Below are positions 42,541-50,927 of a stretch of 61,254 nucleotides of DNA, one piece after another. The notes under the pieces were generated by a model that had not been told where the DNA came from, made no database searches, and saw only the letters and a list, made by a program, of their open reading frames with translations. Position numbers and translations under genes: made by a program. The first letter of the stretch is position 1; each line of letters begins with the position of its first letter. The stretch lies in contig JAVJTC010000026.1 of NCBI GenBank assembly GCA_040219085.1, forward strand, positions 1 through 61,254. Reading direction: 5' to 3'. The stretch comes from Acidimicrobiales bacterium (lineage in GTDB: Bacteria > Actinomycetota > Acidimicrobiia > Acidimicrobiales > JAVJTC01).

Positions 42541-43278
42541 TCAGCCCCAGTTGTCCCGGTCGGTGCCCTCGTCGGGCCTGCTCGCGCCGGCGAACACCCC
42601 GGCGGCCTCGCGCACCTCTGCGAGCACGCCATCGGCGTCGTCGCCGGGTCGCTGCGAAGCGTCGGAGGGACGGTCGGCCTCGAATGCCTCGAGGGTGAGT
42701 CGCACGTCTTCGAGCGCAGTGCGCAGGCGACTCTCGAGGGCAGACTCCACGGCGGTGGCCCGGTCGCGGGCCTCGGCCGCCTCGGTGAGGATGGTCTCGA
42801 CCCGGCTCCGGGCGCGGGTCTCGGCCTCACCCCTCACGAGTTCCGCGTAGGCGTCGGCCTCGCTGCGTGTGCGACGCGAGTACTCATCGGCCTCCCCACG
42901 CGCAGTGCGGACGTACTCGTCAGTTTCGGAGCGCATCCGCTGGGCGTCGGCCAGGGATTCGTCGGTGATCTCGGCGGCCTGCATCTCGGCCGACTGCAGG
43001 ACGGCCGCCACCCGCGAGCCGAGTCGGGCGAAGTCGTCGTCGGGTTCGGGCGTTGCCGCAGGCGCCGGGGCTTCAGCGGCCTCACCTGCCGCCTGCTGGG
43101 CCTCGGCTGCGCGGCGCTCGGCGGTCTGGGCCTCGACGCGCGCCTTCTGCAGCTCCGCCTCGGAGCGCGCGACGCTCTCGGCGACGGTGCGCAGGAACGT
43201 CTTGACCTGATCCCGGTCGAAGCCCTTGCGGACCACGTCGAAGTCCTTGGCGATGATCTCTTCGGAATTCGCGGGCAC
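42541..43278 (-). CDS. DivIVA/Wag31-like coiled-coil protein
   Basis: 245 residues from the GTG encoding VPANSEEIIAKDFDVVRKGF, which has GGAGGT five bases upstream; a start five codons earlier lacks this. The N-terminal segment FDVVRKGFDRDQVKTFLRTVAES is the DivIVA lipid-binding hairpin (F-x-x-x-x-x-G-Y/F-D-x-x-x-V-x-x-F-L). Residues 45-230 are an almost continuous Ala/Glu/Arg coiled coil, broken by a PAPAATPEP stretch. Actinobacterial DivIVA proteins mark curved membrane and direct polar or septal growth. No other division genes are adjacent, and a paralogue elsewhere may be the main Wag31. Confidence 0.8.
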   Translation of the reverse strand: MPANSEEIIAKDFDVVRKGFDRDQVKTFLRTVAESVARSEAELQKARVEAQTAERRAAEAQQAAGEAAEAPAPAATPEPDDDFARLGSRVAAVLQSAEMQAAEITDESLADAQRMRSETDEYVRTARGEADEYSRRTRSEADAYAELVRGEAETRARSRVETILTEAAEARDRATAVESALESRLRTALEDVRLTLEAFEADRPSDASQRPGDDADGVLAEVREAAGVFAGASRPDEGTDRDNWG

Positions 43279-43360
43279 TGCCCACCTCCACACGCGCTGA
43301 CACCTTCATCAACACATCGGCGCCTCGGCGCCGGGAGTGAGGGTCTGGAATGATCTCGTC

Positions 43361-43762
43361 ATGATTCTCACGGAGATCGATCACGTCGCCATCGCCGTCG
43401 CGGACCTCGACGCCGCCGTCGACTACTACCGGCGGGCCTTCGGCGCAGAGGTCCATCATCGGGAGGTCGTCGACAGTGACGGCGTCGAGGAGGCGCTCGT
43501 CAAGGTCGCCGACTCCTACATCCAGCTCACCGCGGCCACCCGCGAGGACTCGCCCATCGCGAAGTTCATCGAGCGCAAGGGTGAAGGTCTGCATCACGTC
43601 GGCTACAGGGTGGACGACTGTGCCGCTGCGCTCGACGCGATGGTCGCGGCAGGAGCTCGTGCGATCGACGAGAAACCGCGCCCCGGCTCGCGTGGGACCA
43701 CCGTGGCGTTCATCCACCCCAAGGGATCATTCGGGACGCTCATCGAACTCGTCGAGGAGTAG
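43361..43762 (+). CDS. mce: Methylmalonyl-CoA epimerase
   Basis: 133 residues, the normal length, from ATG at 43361; an in-frame GTG eight codons earlier is less likely. Glyoxalase/VOC-fold motifs include ITEIDHVAIAVADLDAAVDYYRRAFG, the metal His in HHVGYRVDD and the final Glu in GTLIELVEE. It interconverts (S)- and (R)-methylmalonyl-CoA. The carboxylase beta and epsilon genes are 3 kb downstream and mmsA lies in the pyrimidine operon, so a propionyl-CoA route is represented in the window. Confidence 0.88.
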   Translation: MILTEIDHVAIAVADLDAAVDYYRRAFGAEVHHREVVDSDGVEEALVKVADSYIQLTAATREDSPIAKFIERKGEGLHHVGYRVDDCAAALDAMVAAGARAIDEKPRPGSRGTTVAFIHPKGSFGTLIELVEE

Positions 43763-43771
43763 AGGGCGTCG

Positions 43772-44656
43772 ATGGAGGTCCACCTCGTCGACGGAACGTA
43801 CGAGCTGTTCCGCTACTTCTTCGCCCTCCCGTCACACGTCGACGGTTCGGGTCGCGAGGTCGCGGCCACCAGAGGCGTCCTCGGCAGCATCGCCGGTCTC
43901 GTGGAGTCGGGTGCCACCCACGTCGGTGTGGCCACGGACCACGTCATCGAGTCCTTCCGCAACGACCTCTACCCGGGCTACAAGAACGGCGAGGGCATCG
44001 ACCCGCAGCTGCGTTCACAGTTCGCCCTCCTCGAGACGGTCCTCGCCGCCGCGGGATTCACGGTGTGGGCGATGGTCGAGCACGAAGCCGATGACGCTCT
44101 CGCGTCGGCGGCGGCCGTCGCCTCGGCGGACAGCCGCGTGAGGAGGGCTGTCATCTGCACGCCCGACAAGGATCTCGGCCAGTGCGTGACCCGTGACGGG
44201 CGCGTGGTGCAACTCGACCGTCGCAGGGACCTGCTGATCGACCACGACGGTGTCGTCGACAAGTTCGGCGTGGAGCCCGGATCCATCGCCGACTATCTCG
44301 GACTCGTCGGCGACAGCGCCGACGGATTCCCCGGCCTGCCGGGGTGGGGCGCGAAGTCCGCGTCCACCGTCCTCGCCCGGTACGGCCACATCGAGGACAT
44401 CCCGACGGATGCGGCGGACTGGGACGTGAAGGTGAGAGGTGCCCAGAAGCTCGCGACGACTCTCGCCGCCGACCTGGCCGACGCGTTGCTGTTCCGTCGC
44501 ATCGCCACCGTCGAGCGCGACGTCGAGGTCGGGACGGTTGACGACTGGCGTTGGGACGGACCGAGCCCCGACATCGACGCCGTGTGTGCCGACATCGACG
44601 CGCCGGATCTGGCCGTGCGCCTGCGCCGGCTCGCGGGCGGGCGCAGCGAGGGCTGA
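43772..44656 (+). CDS. 5'-3' exonuclease (Pol I N-terminal/FEN-like)
   Basis: 294 residues. MEVHLVDGTYELFRYFFALP at the start is the metal-binding Asp region. Then the acidic block EHEADDALASAA, VICTPDKDLGQCV (T-P-D-K-D) and, after it, the helix-hairpin-helix VGDSADGFPGLPGWGAKSASTVLA follow FEN/PolA 5' nuclease order. It is a stand-alone nuclease without polymerase domains. It starts ten bases after the epimerase gene. A role in flap or RNA-primer removal is inferred. Confidence 0.88.
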   Translation: MEVHLVDGTYELFRYFFALPSHVDGSGREVAATRGVLGSIAGLVESGATHVGVATDHVIESFRNDLYPGYKNGEGIDPQLRSQFALLETVLAAAGFTVWAMVEHEADDALASAAAVASADSRVRRAVICTPDKDLGQCVTRDGRVVQLDRRRDLLIDHDGVVDKFGVEPGSIADYLGLVGDSADGFPGLPGWGAKSASTVLARYGHIEDIPTDAADWDVKVRGAQKLATTLAADLADALLFRRIATVERDVEVGTVDDWRWDGPSPDIDAVCADIDAPDLAVRLRRLAGGRSEG

Positions 44657-44672
44657 CGGAGCCGGGGACGAC

Positions 44673-45728
44673 TCAGGGTTCGAAGACGTCGCGCAGCGGC
44701 ATGGGGGTCGGCTCCTCGAGCTGGTCGAAGCTGCATGACGCCGGGTCACGGTCCGGGCGCCAGCGCACGAAGCGTGTCGTCGCGCGGAAGCGACCTCCGA
44801 GCGTCGATCCGTACTTCACTTCGCAGACCAGCTCGGGGCGGACCGCCGTCCACGACTGATCGCGACCCGCGTTCCACCGGTTGGGTGTGCCGGATCCGGC
44901 CCACGCCGCCCACGGGTGACCGTCCGGGTCGTCCATGGTCACCGAGGAGAGCTCCTCGAGAAGCTCCGTGCGTCGCTTCGTCGTGAAGCTGGCGGCCACA
45001 CCCATGTGGGACAGCGACCCGTCCCGGGCGTAGAGGCCGAGTAGCAGCGACCCGACGCCGCGCCGGTCCTTGTGGATCCTGTACCCGGCGACCACGACGT
45101 CCGCAGTGCGGGTGTGCTTGAGCTTGAACTGGGTGCGGCGGTCCTCGACGTAGGGATCTCCGGGCGGCTTCGCGATCAGACCGTCGAGCCCCGCCCCCTC
45201 GAACCGAACGAACCACTCGGCGGCCACGGTGCGGTCCCCGGTTGTCGGCGTGAGGCGCACGTCCGGCCCGAAGGCGGGGGCCATGGTCTCGAGTACGGCG
45301 CGGCGCTCGCTGAACGGCCGCGCACGCAGGTCCACCTCTCCCGCGGCGAGGACGTCGAAGGCGACGAAGGCCGCCGGCGTCGTCTCGGCGAGCATCGTGA
45401 TCCGGGACTCCGCCGGGTGGATCCGCTGCTGCAGTGCGGCGAAGTCGAGGTGGTCGCCGGAGGCGACGATCAGCTCACCGTCGACGACGCAACGCGCCGG
45501 CAGGTGTTCGCGCAGCAGCGAGACGACCTCGGGGAAGTACCGGGTGAGCGGCCGCTCGTTGCGGCTGCCGAGTTCGATGTCGTCGTCGTGGCGGAATGCG
45601 ATACAGCGGAATCCGTCCCACTTCGGTTCGAACACGAGCTCGCGGCCCCCGAGGGCCTCGAAGCCGTCCACCGCCTTGGCGAGCATCGGCTTGACCGGCG
45701 GCTTCACCGGGAGGTCGCCGACCCCCAC
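44673..45728 (-). CDS. ATP-dependent DNA ligase, LigC type
   Basis: 351 residues. The nucleotidyltransferase motif I is LVFEPKWDGFRCIAF with Lys36 as the adenylation site; other motifs are ELGSRNERPLTRYFPEV, VVDGELIV (motif III region), FVAFDVLAAG, GLDGLIAKPPGDPY (motif IV) and RTQFKLKHTRTADVVVAG (motif V). The OB-fold half ends with WTAVRPELVCEVKYG. Length and lack of extra domains match mycobacterial LigC, associated with base-excision or alternative end joining. It lies tail-to-tail with the exonuclease. Confidence 0.9.
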   Translation of the reverse strand: MGVGDLPVKPPVKPMLAKAVDGFEALGGRELVFEPKWDGFRCIAFRHDDDIELGSRNERPLTRYFPEVVSLLREHLPARCVVDGELIVASGDHLDFAALQQRIHPAESRITMLAETTPAAFVAFDVLAAGEVDLRARPFSERRAVLETMAPAFGPDVRLTPTTGDRTVAAEWFVRFEGAGLDGLIAKPPGDPYVEDRRTQFKLKHTRTADVVVAGYRIHKDRRGVGSLLLGLYARDGSLSHMGVAASFTTKRRTELLEELSSVTMDDPDGHPWAAWAGSGTPNRWNAGRDQSWTAVRPELVCEVKYGSTLGGRFRATTRFVRWRPDRDPASCSFDQLEEPTPMPLRDVFEP

Positions 45729-45729
45729 G

Positions 45730-46296
45730 TCAGTGGATGACGGATCCGGCCGCGAACGCCAACGCGGCGTCCGGGTCCGTCGCGTAGCCGATCAGATCTC
45801 GCCACCGTGGCTTGACGAAGCCGCTCGCCACGGTCTGGTCGAGGAACTGCGCGAGTGGTCGCCAGTAGTCGCCGACGTCGAGCATCACGAGCGGCTTCGG
45901 ATCGGAGCCGTGCAGCCGGAGCGGGTTCCACGTGGCCGCCTCGAAGAGCTCCTCGAGAGTTCCCAGCCCTCCCGGTAGCGCGATGAAGCCGCTCGCCAGG
46001 GCGTACATGCGCTCCTTGCGCCGGTGCATCGTGTCGACGACGATCAACTCCGTGAGGCGCTCGTGGCCGATCTCGCGCTCCATCAGGTTCCCCGGAATGA
46101 CGCCGATGACCTCGCCACCGGCAGCCATCGCCGCATCGGCGACCGTGCCCATCAGCCCGACCGACGCGCCGCCGTAGACGAGACCCAGTCCCTGTTCGGC
46201 GAGGCGGGTGCCCAGTTCCCGTGCGAGGTCCTCGAACCGGGGGTCTGCGCCGCTCGCCGATCCGCAGAAGACGCACACTCGAGTGGGGTCCGACAT
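45730..46296 (-). CDS. LOG-family nucleoside-5'-monophosphate phosphoribohydrolase
   Basis: 188 residues beginning MSDPTRVCVFCGSASGADPR. The family signatures are LGLVYGGASVGLMGTVADAA, DTMHRRKERM and the catalytic FIALPGGLGTLEELFEA (P-G-G-x-G-T-x-x-E). These 'Lonely guy'/TIGR00730 proteins release the base from cytokinin-type or other nucleotides. It is one base from the ligase gene on the same strand, so the two are probably cotranscribed. The precise substrate is not predictable. Confidence 0.9.
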   Translation of the reverse strand: MSDPTRVCVFCGSASGADPRFEDLARELGTRLAEQGLGLVYGGASVGLMGTVADAAMAAGGEVIGVIPGNLMEREIGHERLTELIVVDTMHRRKERMYALASGFIALPGGLGTLEELFEAATWNPLRLHGSDPKPLVMLDVGDYWRPLAQFLDQTVASGFVKPRWRDLIGYATDPDAALAFAAGSVIH

Positions 46297-46377
46297 GGCG
46301 CGGACTGTAGTCCCGCGGGCGGGGTCACGGCGCCCGCTTTCCGGACTCCCGCCGTCGACCCTGTAGCATCGCCGCCG

Positions 46378-47934
46378 ATGGCCGAACGATCGATGGACGA
46401 ACGACTGGCCGACCTCCTCGACCGCAGGGAGCAGGCGCTCCATGCCGGTTCGGAACGGGCGGTCCAGCGCCAGCACGACAAGGGCAAGATGCTCGCGCGT
46501 GAGCGGATCGAGTATCTGCTCGACGAGGGCTCTTTCCACGAGCTCGACATGTTGGCGCGCCACCGCGCCCATGAGAGTGGGATCGAGGAGCGCCCCTACA
46601 CGGACGGTGTGATCACCGGTTGGGGGACTATCGACGGCCGCAAGGTCTTCCTGTTCTCCCAGGACTTCACCGTCTTCGGCGGCGCACTCGGCGAGGTCTT
46701 CGCGGAGAAGATCCACAAGGTGATGGACCTCGCCCTGTCGGTCGGGGCCCCGATGATCGGTCTCAACGACGGCGCCGGCGCCCGCATCCAGGAGGGCGTC
46801 GTCTCGCTGGACTCCTACGGCGGGATCTTCTTCCGCAACGTCCAGTCGTCGGGGGTCATCCCCCAGATCAGCGTGATCCTGGGCCCGTGCGCCGGCGGAG
46901 CCGTCTACAGCCCCGCCATGACCGACTTCATCTTCATGGTGCGCGAGAGCTCACACATGTTCATCACCGGCCCCGACGTGGTCAAGACCGTCACGGGCGA
47001 GGAGGTGACTCTCGAGGAACTGGGTGGTGCCAACAGCCACGCGACCAAGTCCGGCGTCGCCACCTTCGTCGGTGACAGCGAGACCGACGTCCTGGACTCG
47101 GTGAAGGAACTGGTCGGCTACCTCCCGGCCAACAACCTCGAGGATCCGCCGGCCTACGCCGCGGGCGACGACCCGACGCGCTCGTGCCCGGAGCTGCGGG
47201 ACCTGATGCCCGCGTCGCCGAACCAGCCCTACGACATGAAGTCCGTCATCGCGTCGGTCGTCGACGACGGTGACTTCCTCGAGTACTTCGCGAGCTGGGC
47301 GCAGAACATCGTGTGTGGGTTCGGCCGCCTCGACGGCCGCACCGTCGGCATCGTCGGCAACCAGCCGATGGTCCTCGCCGGTGTCCTCGACATCGAGTCG
47401 TCGTCCAAGGCGGCCCGGTTCGTGCGCGCGTGTGACGCTTTCAACGTCCCGCTACTCACTTTCGTCGACGTACCCGGGTTCCTGCCCGGGGTGGATCAGG
47501 AGTACGGCGGCATCATCCGTCACGGGGCCAAGTTGCTCTACGCCTACTGCGAGGCGACCGTCCCGCGGATCCAGGTCATCACGCGCAAGGCCTACGGCGG
47601 GGCGTACGTCGTCATGGACTCCAAGTCCGTCGGCTCGGACCTCTGCTACGCGTGGCCCTCCGCTGAGCTCGCCGTCATGGGACCCCAGGGTGCCGTCGAG
47701 ATCATCAACCGGCGTGAGTTGGCCGCAGCCGAGGATCCGGTCGCCAAGCGGGCCGAGCTCATCGACCAGTACATCGAACGCTATGCCCACCCCTACATCG
47801 CCGCTGAGCGGGGCTACATCGACGATGTGATCGATCCGGCCGAGACGCGCCGGAAGGTCATCGCCGGTTTCGAGCTCCTCCGCTCCAAGCGCGAGGAGCT
47901 TCCGAAGCGCAAGCACGGCGTGATGCCGCTGTGA
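46378..47934 (+). CDS. pccB: Acyl-CoA (propionyl-CoA) carboxylase beta subunit
   Basis: 518 residues from an ATG. Carboxyltransferase N- and C-domains are complete: KMLARERIEYLLDEGSFHEL, LNDGAGARIQEG, GPCAGGAVYSPAMTDF, VDVPGFLPGVDQEYGGII and ITRKAYGGAYVVMDSK-V. The biotin carboxylase/BCCP subunit is not here. The directly coupled epsilon subunit is typical of actinobacterial acyl-CoA carboxylases that act on acetyl-, propionyl- or longer acyl-CoA. Given epimerase and mmsA in the window, propionyl-CoA is a probable substrate, though not the only one possible. Confidence 0.88.
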   Translation: MAERSMDERLADLLDRREQALHAGSERAVQRQHDKGKMLARERIEYLLDEGSFHELDMLARHRAHESGIEERPYTDGVITGWGTIDGRKVFLFSQDFTVFGGALGEVFAEKIHKVMDLALSVGAPMIGLNDGAGARIQEGVVSLDSYGGIFFRNVQSSGVIPQISVILGPCAGGAVYSPAMTDFIFMVRESSHMFITGPDVVKTVTGEEVTLEELGGANSHATKSGVATFVGDSETDVLDSVKELVGYLPANNLEDPPAYAAGDDPTRSCPELRDLMPASPNQPYDMKSVIASVVDDGDFLEYFASWAQNIVCGFGRLDGRTVGIVGNQPMVLAGVLDIESSSKAARFVRACDAFNVPLLTFVDVPGFLPGVDQEYGGIIRHGAKLLYAYCEATVPRIQVITRKAYGGAYVVMDSKSVGSDLCYAWPSAELAVMGPQGAVEIINRRELAAAEDPVAKRAELIDQYIERYAHPYIAAERGYIDDVIDPAETRRKVIAGFELLRSKREELPKRKHGVMPL

Positions 47935-48128
47935 GCCTCGAGATCCGCCCGGTCCCGACGCCCGAAGAGGCGGCGGCCATCGTGGCGGCGGCCCAGGCGA
48001 CGTGGCTGTCGGCCGGTGGGACCGGTGAGGACTCCGACGAATCCGCCGGCAACGCCCGCCGGTGGCGCTTCTCGGGCCGCTGGTGGCGCGAGCCTGCGCC
48101 GCTACGGCGCCAGCGGCCTCGTCTGTAG
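47931..48128 (+). CDS. pccE: Acyl-CoA carboxylase epsilon subunit
   Basis: 65 residues, start overlapping the beta-subunit stop by four bases. It begins LEIRPVPTPEEAAAIVAAAQ, a short helix, and ends WRFSGRWWREPAPLRRQRPRL, the conserved W-x-x-x-x-R-x-x-x-x-x-L-R-R-Q-R-P block of actinobacterial epsilon subunits. It stimulates and stabilises the carboxylase complex. A middle Gly/Asp/Ser stretch is variable. Confidence 0.88.
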   Translation: MSLEIRPVPTPEEAAAIVAAAQATWLSAGGTGEDSDESAGNARRWRFSGRWWREPAPLRRQRPRL

Positions 48129-48141
48129 CAGCCGGGACTCC

Positions 48142-48909
48142 CTAACCGATTCGGGCAGCGACTTCGATGCGGCTCTGTTTCCACTCGCGGGCCCGGGCGA
48201 GGGCGTCGCGGGCGGTTGCGGCCAGTTCGTCGCTGTCGGTCGCATGGGCCGGATAGGTCGCGACGCCGGCCCACACGGTGGCCCCCGGCAACTGCTCGGT
48301 GACGTTGCGTCGGACCCGTTCGAGGGTCCACACGGCGCCGTCTTCGGGAGTGTCCTCGAGTAGGAGACCGAATCGCCCGTCGTCGAGGCGACACGAGGTG
48401 TCGGCGTCACGCAGTGTCTCGTCGAGGATCGCGGCGATGCGTTCGGCCGACGGCTCGGGCGCTTCGGGCGAGTCGGCGTCCCGTCCCACGTGGACGATGC
48501 AGTAGGCGAGAGGGCGCAGGTGTCGCCGGGCGTTGTGGACCCGGCCGACGAGGGCAGCTCTCAGGTACGTCTCGTTGAGAAGACCGGAGTCGGTATCGGT
48601 GATAGCGCCGCCCCCTCCGGCGGCAGCGACCGCGGCCTCGTGCACCGTCTTGTGCAGTTCGGTCTCGACGGAGTTCTGGGCGACGACCGCCTGCTCGAGC
48701 TCGGCGAGTCGTGTGTAGGCACGTCGATGGGTTGAGCGCAGTGCCCACGTGGCGACGATCGCTCCGAAACAGATCGCGGCGATCACCCCGCCGGCCGCCA
48801 GCGGACGCATCACCCGGTCGTCGGCCTCGCCGACGGCGCCCACGATGAGCGCGCCGACGCCGACGGCGGCCCAGATGAAGACGATGATCCGTTCGGCGCT
48901 CGTGGACAT
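48142..48909 (-). CDS. Membrane protein with a degenerate GGDEF domain
   Basis: 255 residues starting MSTSAERIIVFIW, with GGGGGAG four bases before the ATG. Two membrane helices (IIVFIWAAVGVGALIVGAVG and MRPLAAGGVIAAICFGAIVATWAL) are followed by a coiled coil and a nucleotide-cyclase-like domain beginning DTDSGLLNETYLRAAL. Where GGDEF is expected the sequence reads RLDDGRFGLLLEDT, so catalysis is unlikely; VWAGVATYPAHATD matches the family C-terminal strand. It may bind c-di-GMP or GTP or act by contact. It is convergent with the epsilon gene. Confidence 0.75.
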   Translation of the reverse strand: MSTSAERIIVFIWAAVGVGALIVGAVGEADDRVMRPLAAGGVIAAICFGAIVATWALRSTHRRAYTRLAELEQAVVAQNSVETELHKTVHEAAVAAAGGGGAITDTDSGLLNETYLRAALVGRVHNARRHLRPLAYCIVHVGRDADSPEAPEPSAERIAAILDETLRDADTSCRLDDGRFGLLLEDTPEDGAVWTLERVRRNVTEQLPGATVWAGVATYPAHATDSDELAATARDALARAREWKQSRIEVAARIG

Positions 48910-48932
48910 GGGGCTCCCCCGGTCGGTTGCGG

Positions 48933-49616
48933 TCACGATCCCCCGGAGTCATCGGCAGGTCCCAGCTGGACCTGTGGTGATTCGACTGCGATCCGCAGAC
49001 GCCGAAGATACTCGCGTCGGGGGACCTCGGTTGCGCCCAGTGTCTCCAGGTGGGGTGTCCACCACTGCACGTCGAGCAGGAGGCCACCGCCGAGCCGGAA
49101 TGCCTCGACCAGGGACACCAGGGCGACCTTCGACGCGTCGGTCGTCGTGTGGAACATGGACTCGCCGGCGAAGAGGCCGCCGATGGCGACTCCGTAGAGG
49201 CCGCCGACGAGGTGGCCGGTGTCGTCCCACACCTCGACGCTGTGCGCCCAGCCGAGGTGGTGCAGGTGGGCATAGGCGTCCACGAAGCCGGGTGTGATCC
49301 ACCCACCGGGCCGGGGCGTGGTGGCGCACGCGGTCACGACCGCGGTGAAGTCCTCGTCGAAGGTGGTGGCGAGGCGCCGCGTCGAGCGCCGCAGCGACCG
49401 TGACACCCGTAGGGCGTCGGGTTCGATGATGCCCCTCGGGTCAGGTGACCACCAGCCGAGGCGGCCGTCACCTATCGGCATCGGGAAGATCCCGCTGCGG
49501 TAGGCCTGCAGGAGGGTCCCGGGGGCGAGGTCCGCTCCGACGGCGACGAGACCGTCGGGGTCGCCCTCGCCGGGGTGTGGGAACAACCACGGTGACGGTG
49601 GGGGTTCGACCGGCAC
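48933..49616 (-). CDS. aat: Leucyl/phenylalanyl-tRNA--protein transferase
   Basis: 227 residues. Blocks typical for Aat are LLQAYRSGIFPMPIGDGRLGWWSPDPRG, WITPGFVDAYAHLHHLGWAHSVEVW, GGLYGVAIGGLFAGESMFHT and LLDVQWWTPHLETLGATEVPR. It adds Leu or Phe to proteins with basic N-termini, making them N-degron substrates for ClpS/ClpAP-type turnover. It is 23 bases before the degenerate GGDEF gene on the same strand. Confidence 0.93.
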   Translation of the reverse strand: MPVEPPPSPWLFPHPGEGDPDGLVAVGADLAPGTLLQAYRSGIFPMPIGDGRLGWWSPDPRGIIEPDALRVSRSLRRSTRRLATTFDEDFTAVVTACATTPRPGGWITPGFVDAYAHLHHLGWAHSVEVWDDTGHLVGGLYGVAIGGLFAGESMFHTTTDASKVALVSLVEAFRLGGGLLLDVQWWTPHLETLGATEVPRREYLRRLRIAVESPQVQLGPADDSGGS

Positions 49617-49669
49617 GGATCCGACGCTATCGGTCTCGGTGGGCCCGCGGGGGCGGCTAGGTTGCCGGC

Positions 49670-50254
49670 GTGGCGAAGCGTCTCACGTTCCCCCCGGCTC
49701 CGGCTCGCCGGAATGCGCTTCCACTCGCAGTGCGCAGGCTCGTGCGGGCCCGGGTCGGGCGGTCGCTGCTCGTCGCCCAGGGTCGGATCGTGGATCTGGG
49801 CGGCGACCTCTCATCGGTCGCGGACTATCCGCCCGACGTTCGCGGATCCGTGACCGTGCTCGGGGCGAACCCGGGCCGTCTCGCGTCCGAGATCGAGGGT
49901 TTGGCTCCGTTCGACACGGTCGTGTCGATGGGGCGACTCGCGTTCGACGCGGACCCCGATGCGCTGATCGGCGCCATCGCCGCGGGCCTCTCTCCCGACG
50001 GCCGGCTCGTCTTCGTCGAGCCCGACCCGGGACCGGGCACCGCCGGCCGTGGAGCATCCCGCCTGTGGTCGCTGGCGGGTGTCGACGTGGGGACGGATCT
50101 GACGCGTCGGCTCTGGGCCGGGGGGATGTCGGTGCTGCGCGTCCGGCGCTTCAGCGTCCCGACGCTCGTCCTGCCGCTGCGGGACTGGGTGTGGGGAACG
50201 GCACGACCCGCGAGAGACTCTCCAACACACTCGACAGGAGATGAGGCTCGATGA
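49670..50254 (+). CDS. SAM-dependent methyltransferase-like protein
   Basis: 194 residues. RIVDLGGDLSSV resembles the SAM-binding motif I (D-x-G), and FDTVVSMGRLAFDADPDALI with LSPDGRLVFVEPDPG resembles motif IV-VI of class I methyltransferases. The N-terminus is Arg-rich (PARRNALPLAVRRLVRARVG), and motif I is weaker than usual, with no G-x-G. The family is therefore probable but the target is unknown. Its stop overlaps the next gene (ATGA), so the two are translated together. Confidence 0.65.
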   Translation: MAKRLTFPPAPARRNALPLAVRRLVRARVGRSLLVAQGRIVDLGGDLSSVADYPPDVRGSVTVLGANPGRLASEIEGLAPFDTVVSMGRLAFDADPDALIGAIAAGLSPDGRLVFVEPDPGPGTAGRGASRLWSLAGVDVGTDLTRRLWAGGMSVLRVRRFSVPTLVLPLRDWVWGTARPARDSPTHSTGDEAR

Positions 50255-50925
50255 CCACGCTGGGACCGCTCGCTCTCGTCGGCGGCGAGGAGTTCACCGA
50301 CGGGTGCGACTTCGACGCCGACATCGCCACGGCCGCCGGGGCCGATGCCGTCGTGATCGTGCCGTCGGCCGCCGCGTATCTCGACCGTGGCCGCCACCTG
50401 GACCGTGCACGGTCGCGTCTCGCGGCCGTCGGCCTCGAGTCCGTCGTGCTCGATGTGTGGGACCGTCAGGGAGCCAAGGACCCCGGTGTGGCCGCTCAGT
50501 TGCGGGCGGCGCGCATGGTCTACGTCCTCGACGGTGCGGCGATGCACCTGCGCTCGGTGCTGCACGAGACCGACTCGCTCGAGGCGATCGTCGAGGCGTG
50601 GCGCGGCGGGGCGGCCCTCGTCGCCTCGGGTGCCGGTGCCGACGTGCTCTGTGACGCGATGGTCGACTCCCGTGGGGGTGCCTTCACGGTCGGGTTGGGT
50701 GTTCTCACCGGGCTGTCGGTGATCCCGCATCACAACCGCTGGTCGCGCGACAAGATCCGCCGCACGATCCGCCTCGCCTCCGCGGACATGACGATCGCGG
50801 GCATCGAGGACCGGACGGTGCTCGCCCACATCGACGGTGAGTGGGTCGTGCGCGGTGTCGGTTCGGTGCAGGTCTACAGGGCGGGCACGCCGGCGTCGCT
50901 CGCCGACCTTCCCTCGCCTGTGTGA
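50251..50925 (+). CDS. Cyanophycinase/peptidase S51-like protein with altered active site
   Basis: 224 residues. The overall order follows S51 proteins: GPLALVGGEEF at the start, AAGADAVVIVPSAAAY, ARMVYVLDGAAMHLRSVL where F-x-G-G-x-x is expected, and GLGVLTGLSVIPHHNRWSRDKI matching the G-L-G-L-L-x-x-x-V-x-x-H block. The nucleophile motif G-T-S-A-G-A is LVASGAGADVL here, with Gly in place of the Ser, so peptidase activity is doubtful. Coupling to a methyltransferase-like gene suggests a paired function, but nothing more can be said. Confidence 0.65.
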   Translation: MTTLGPLALVGGEEFTDGCDFDADIATAAGADAVVIVPSAAAYLDRGRHLDRARSRLAAVGLESVVLDVWDRQGAKDPGVAAQLRAARMVYVLDGAAMHLRSVLHETDSLEAIVEAWRGGAALVASGAGADVLCDAMVDSRGGAFTVGLGVLTGLSVIPHHNRWSRDKIRRTIRLASADMTIAGIEDRTVLAHIDGEWVVRGVGSVQVYRAGTPASLADLPSPV

Positions 50926-50927
50926 GC

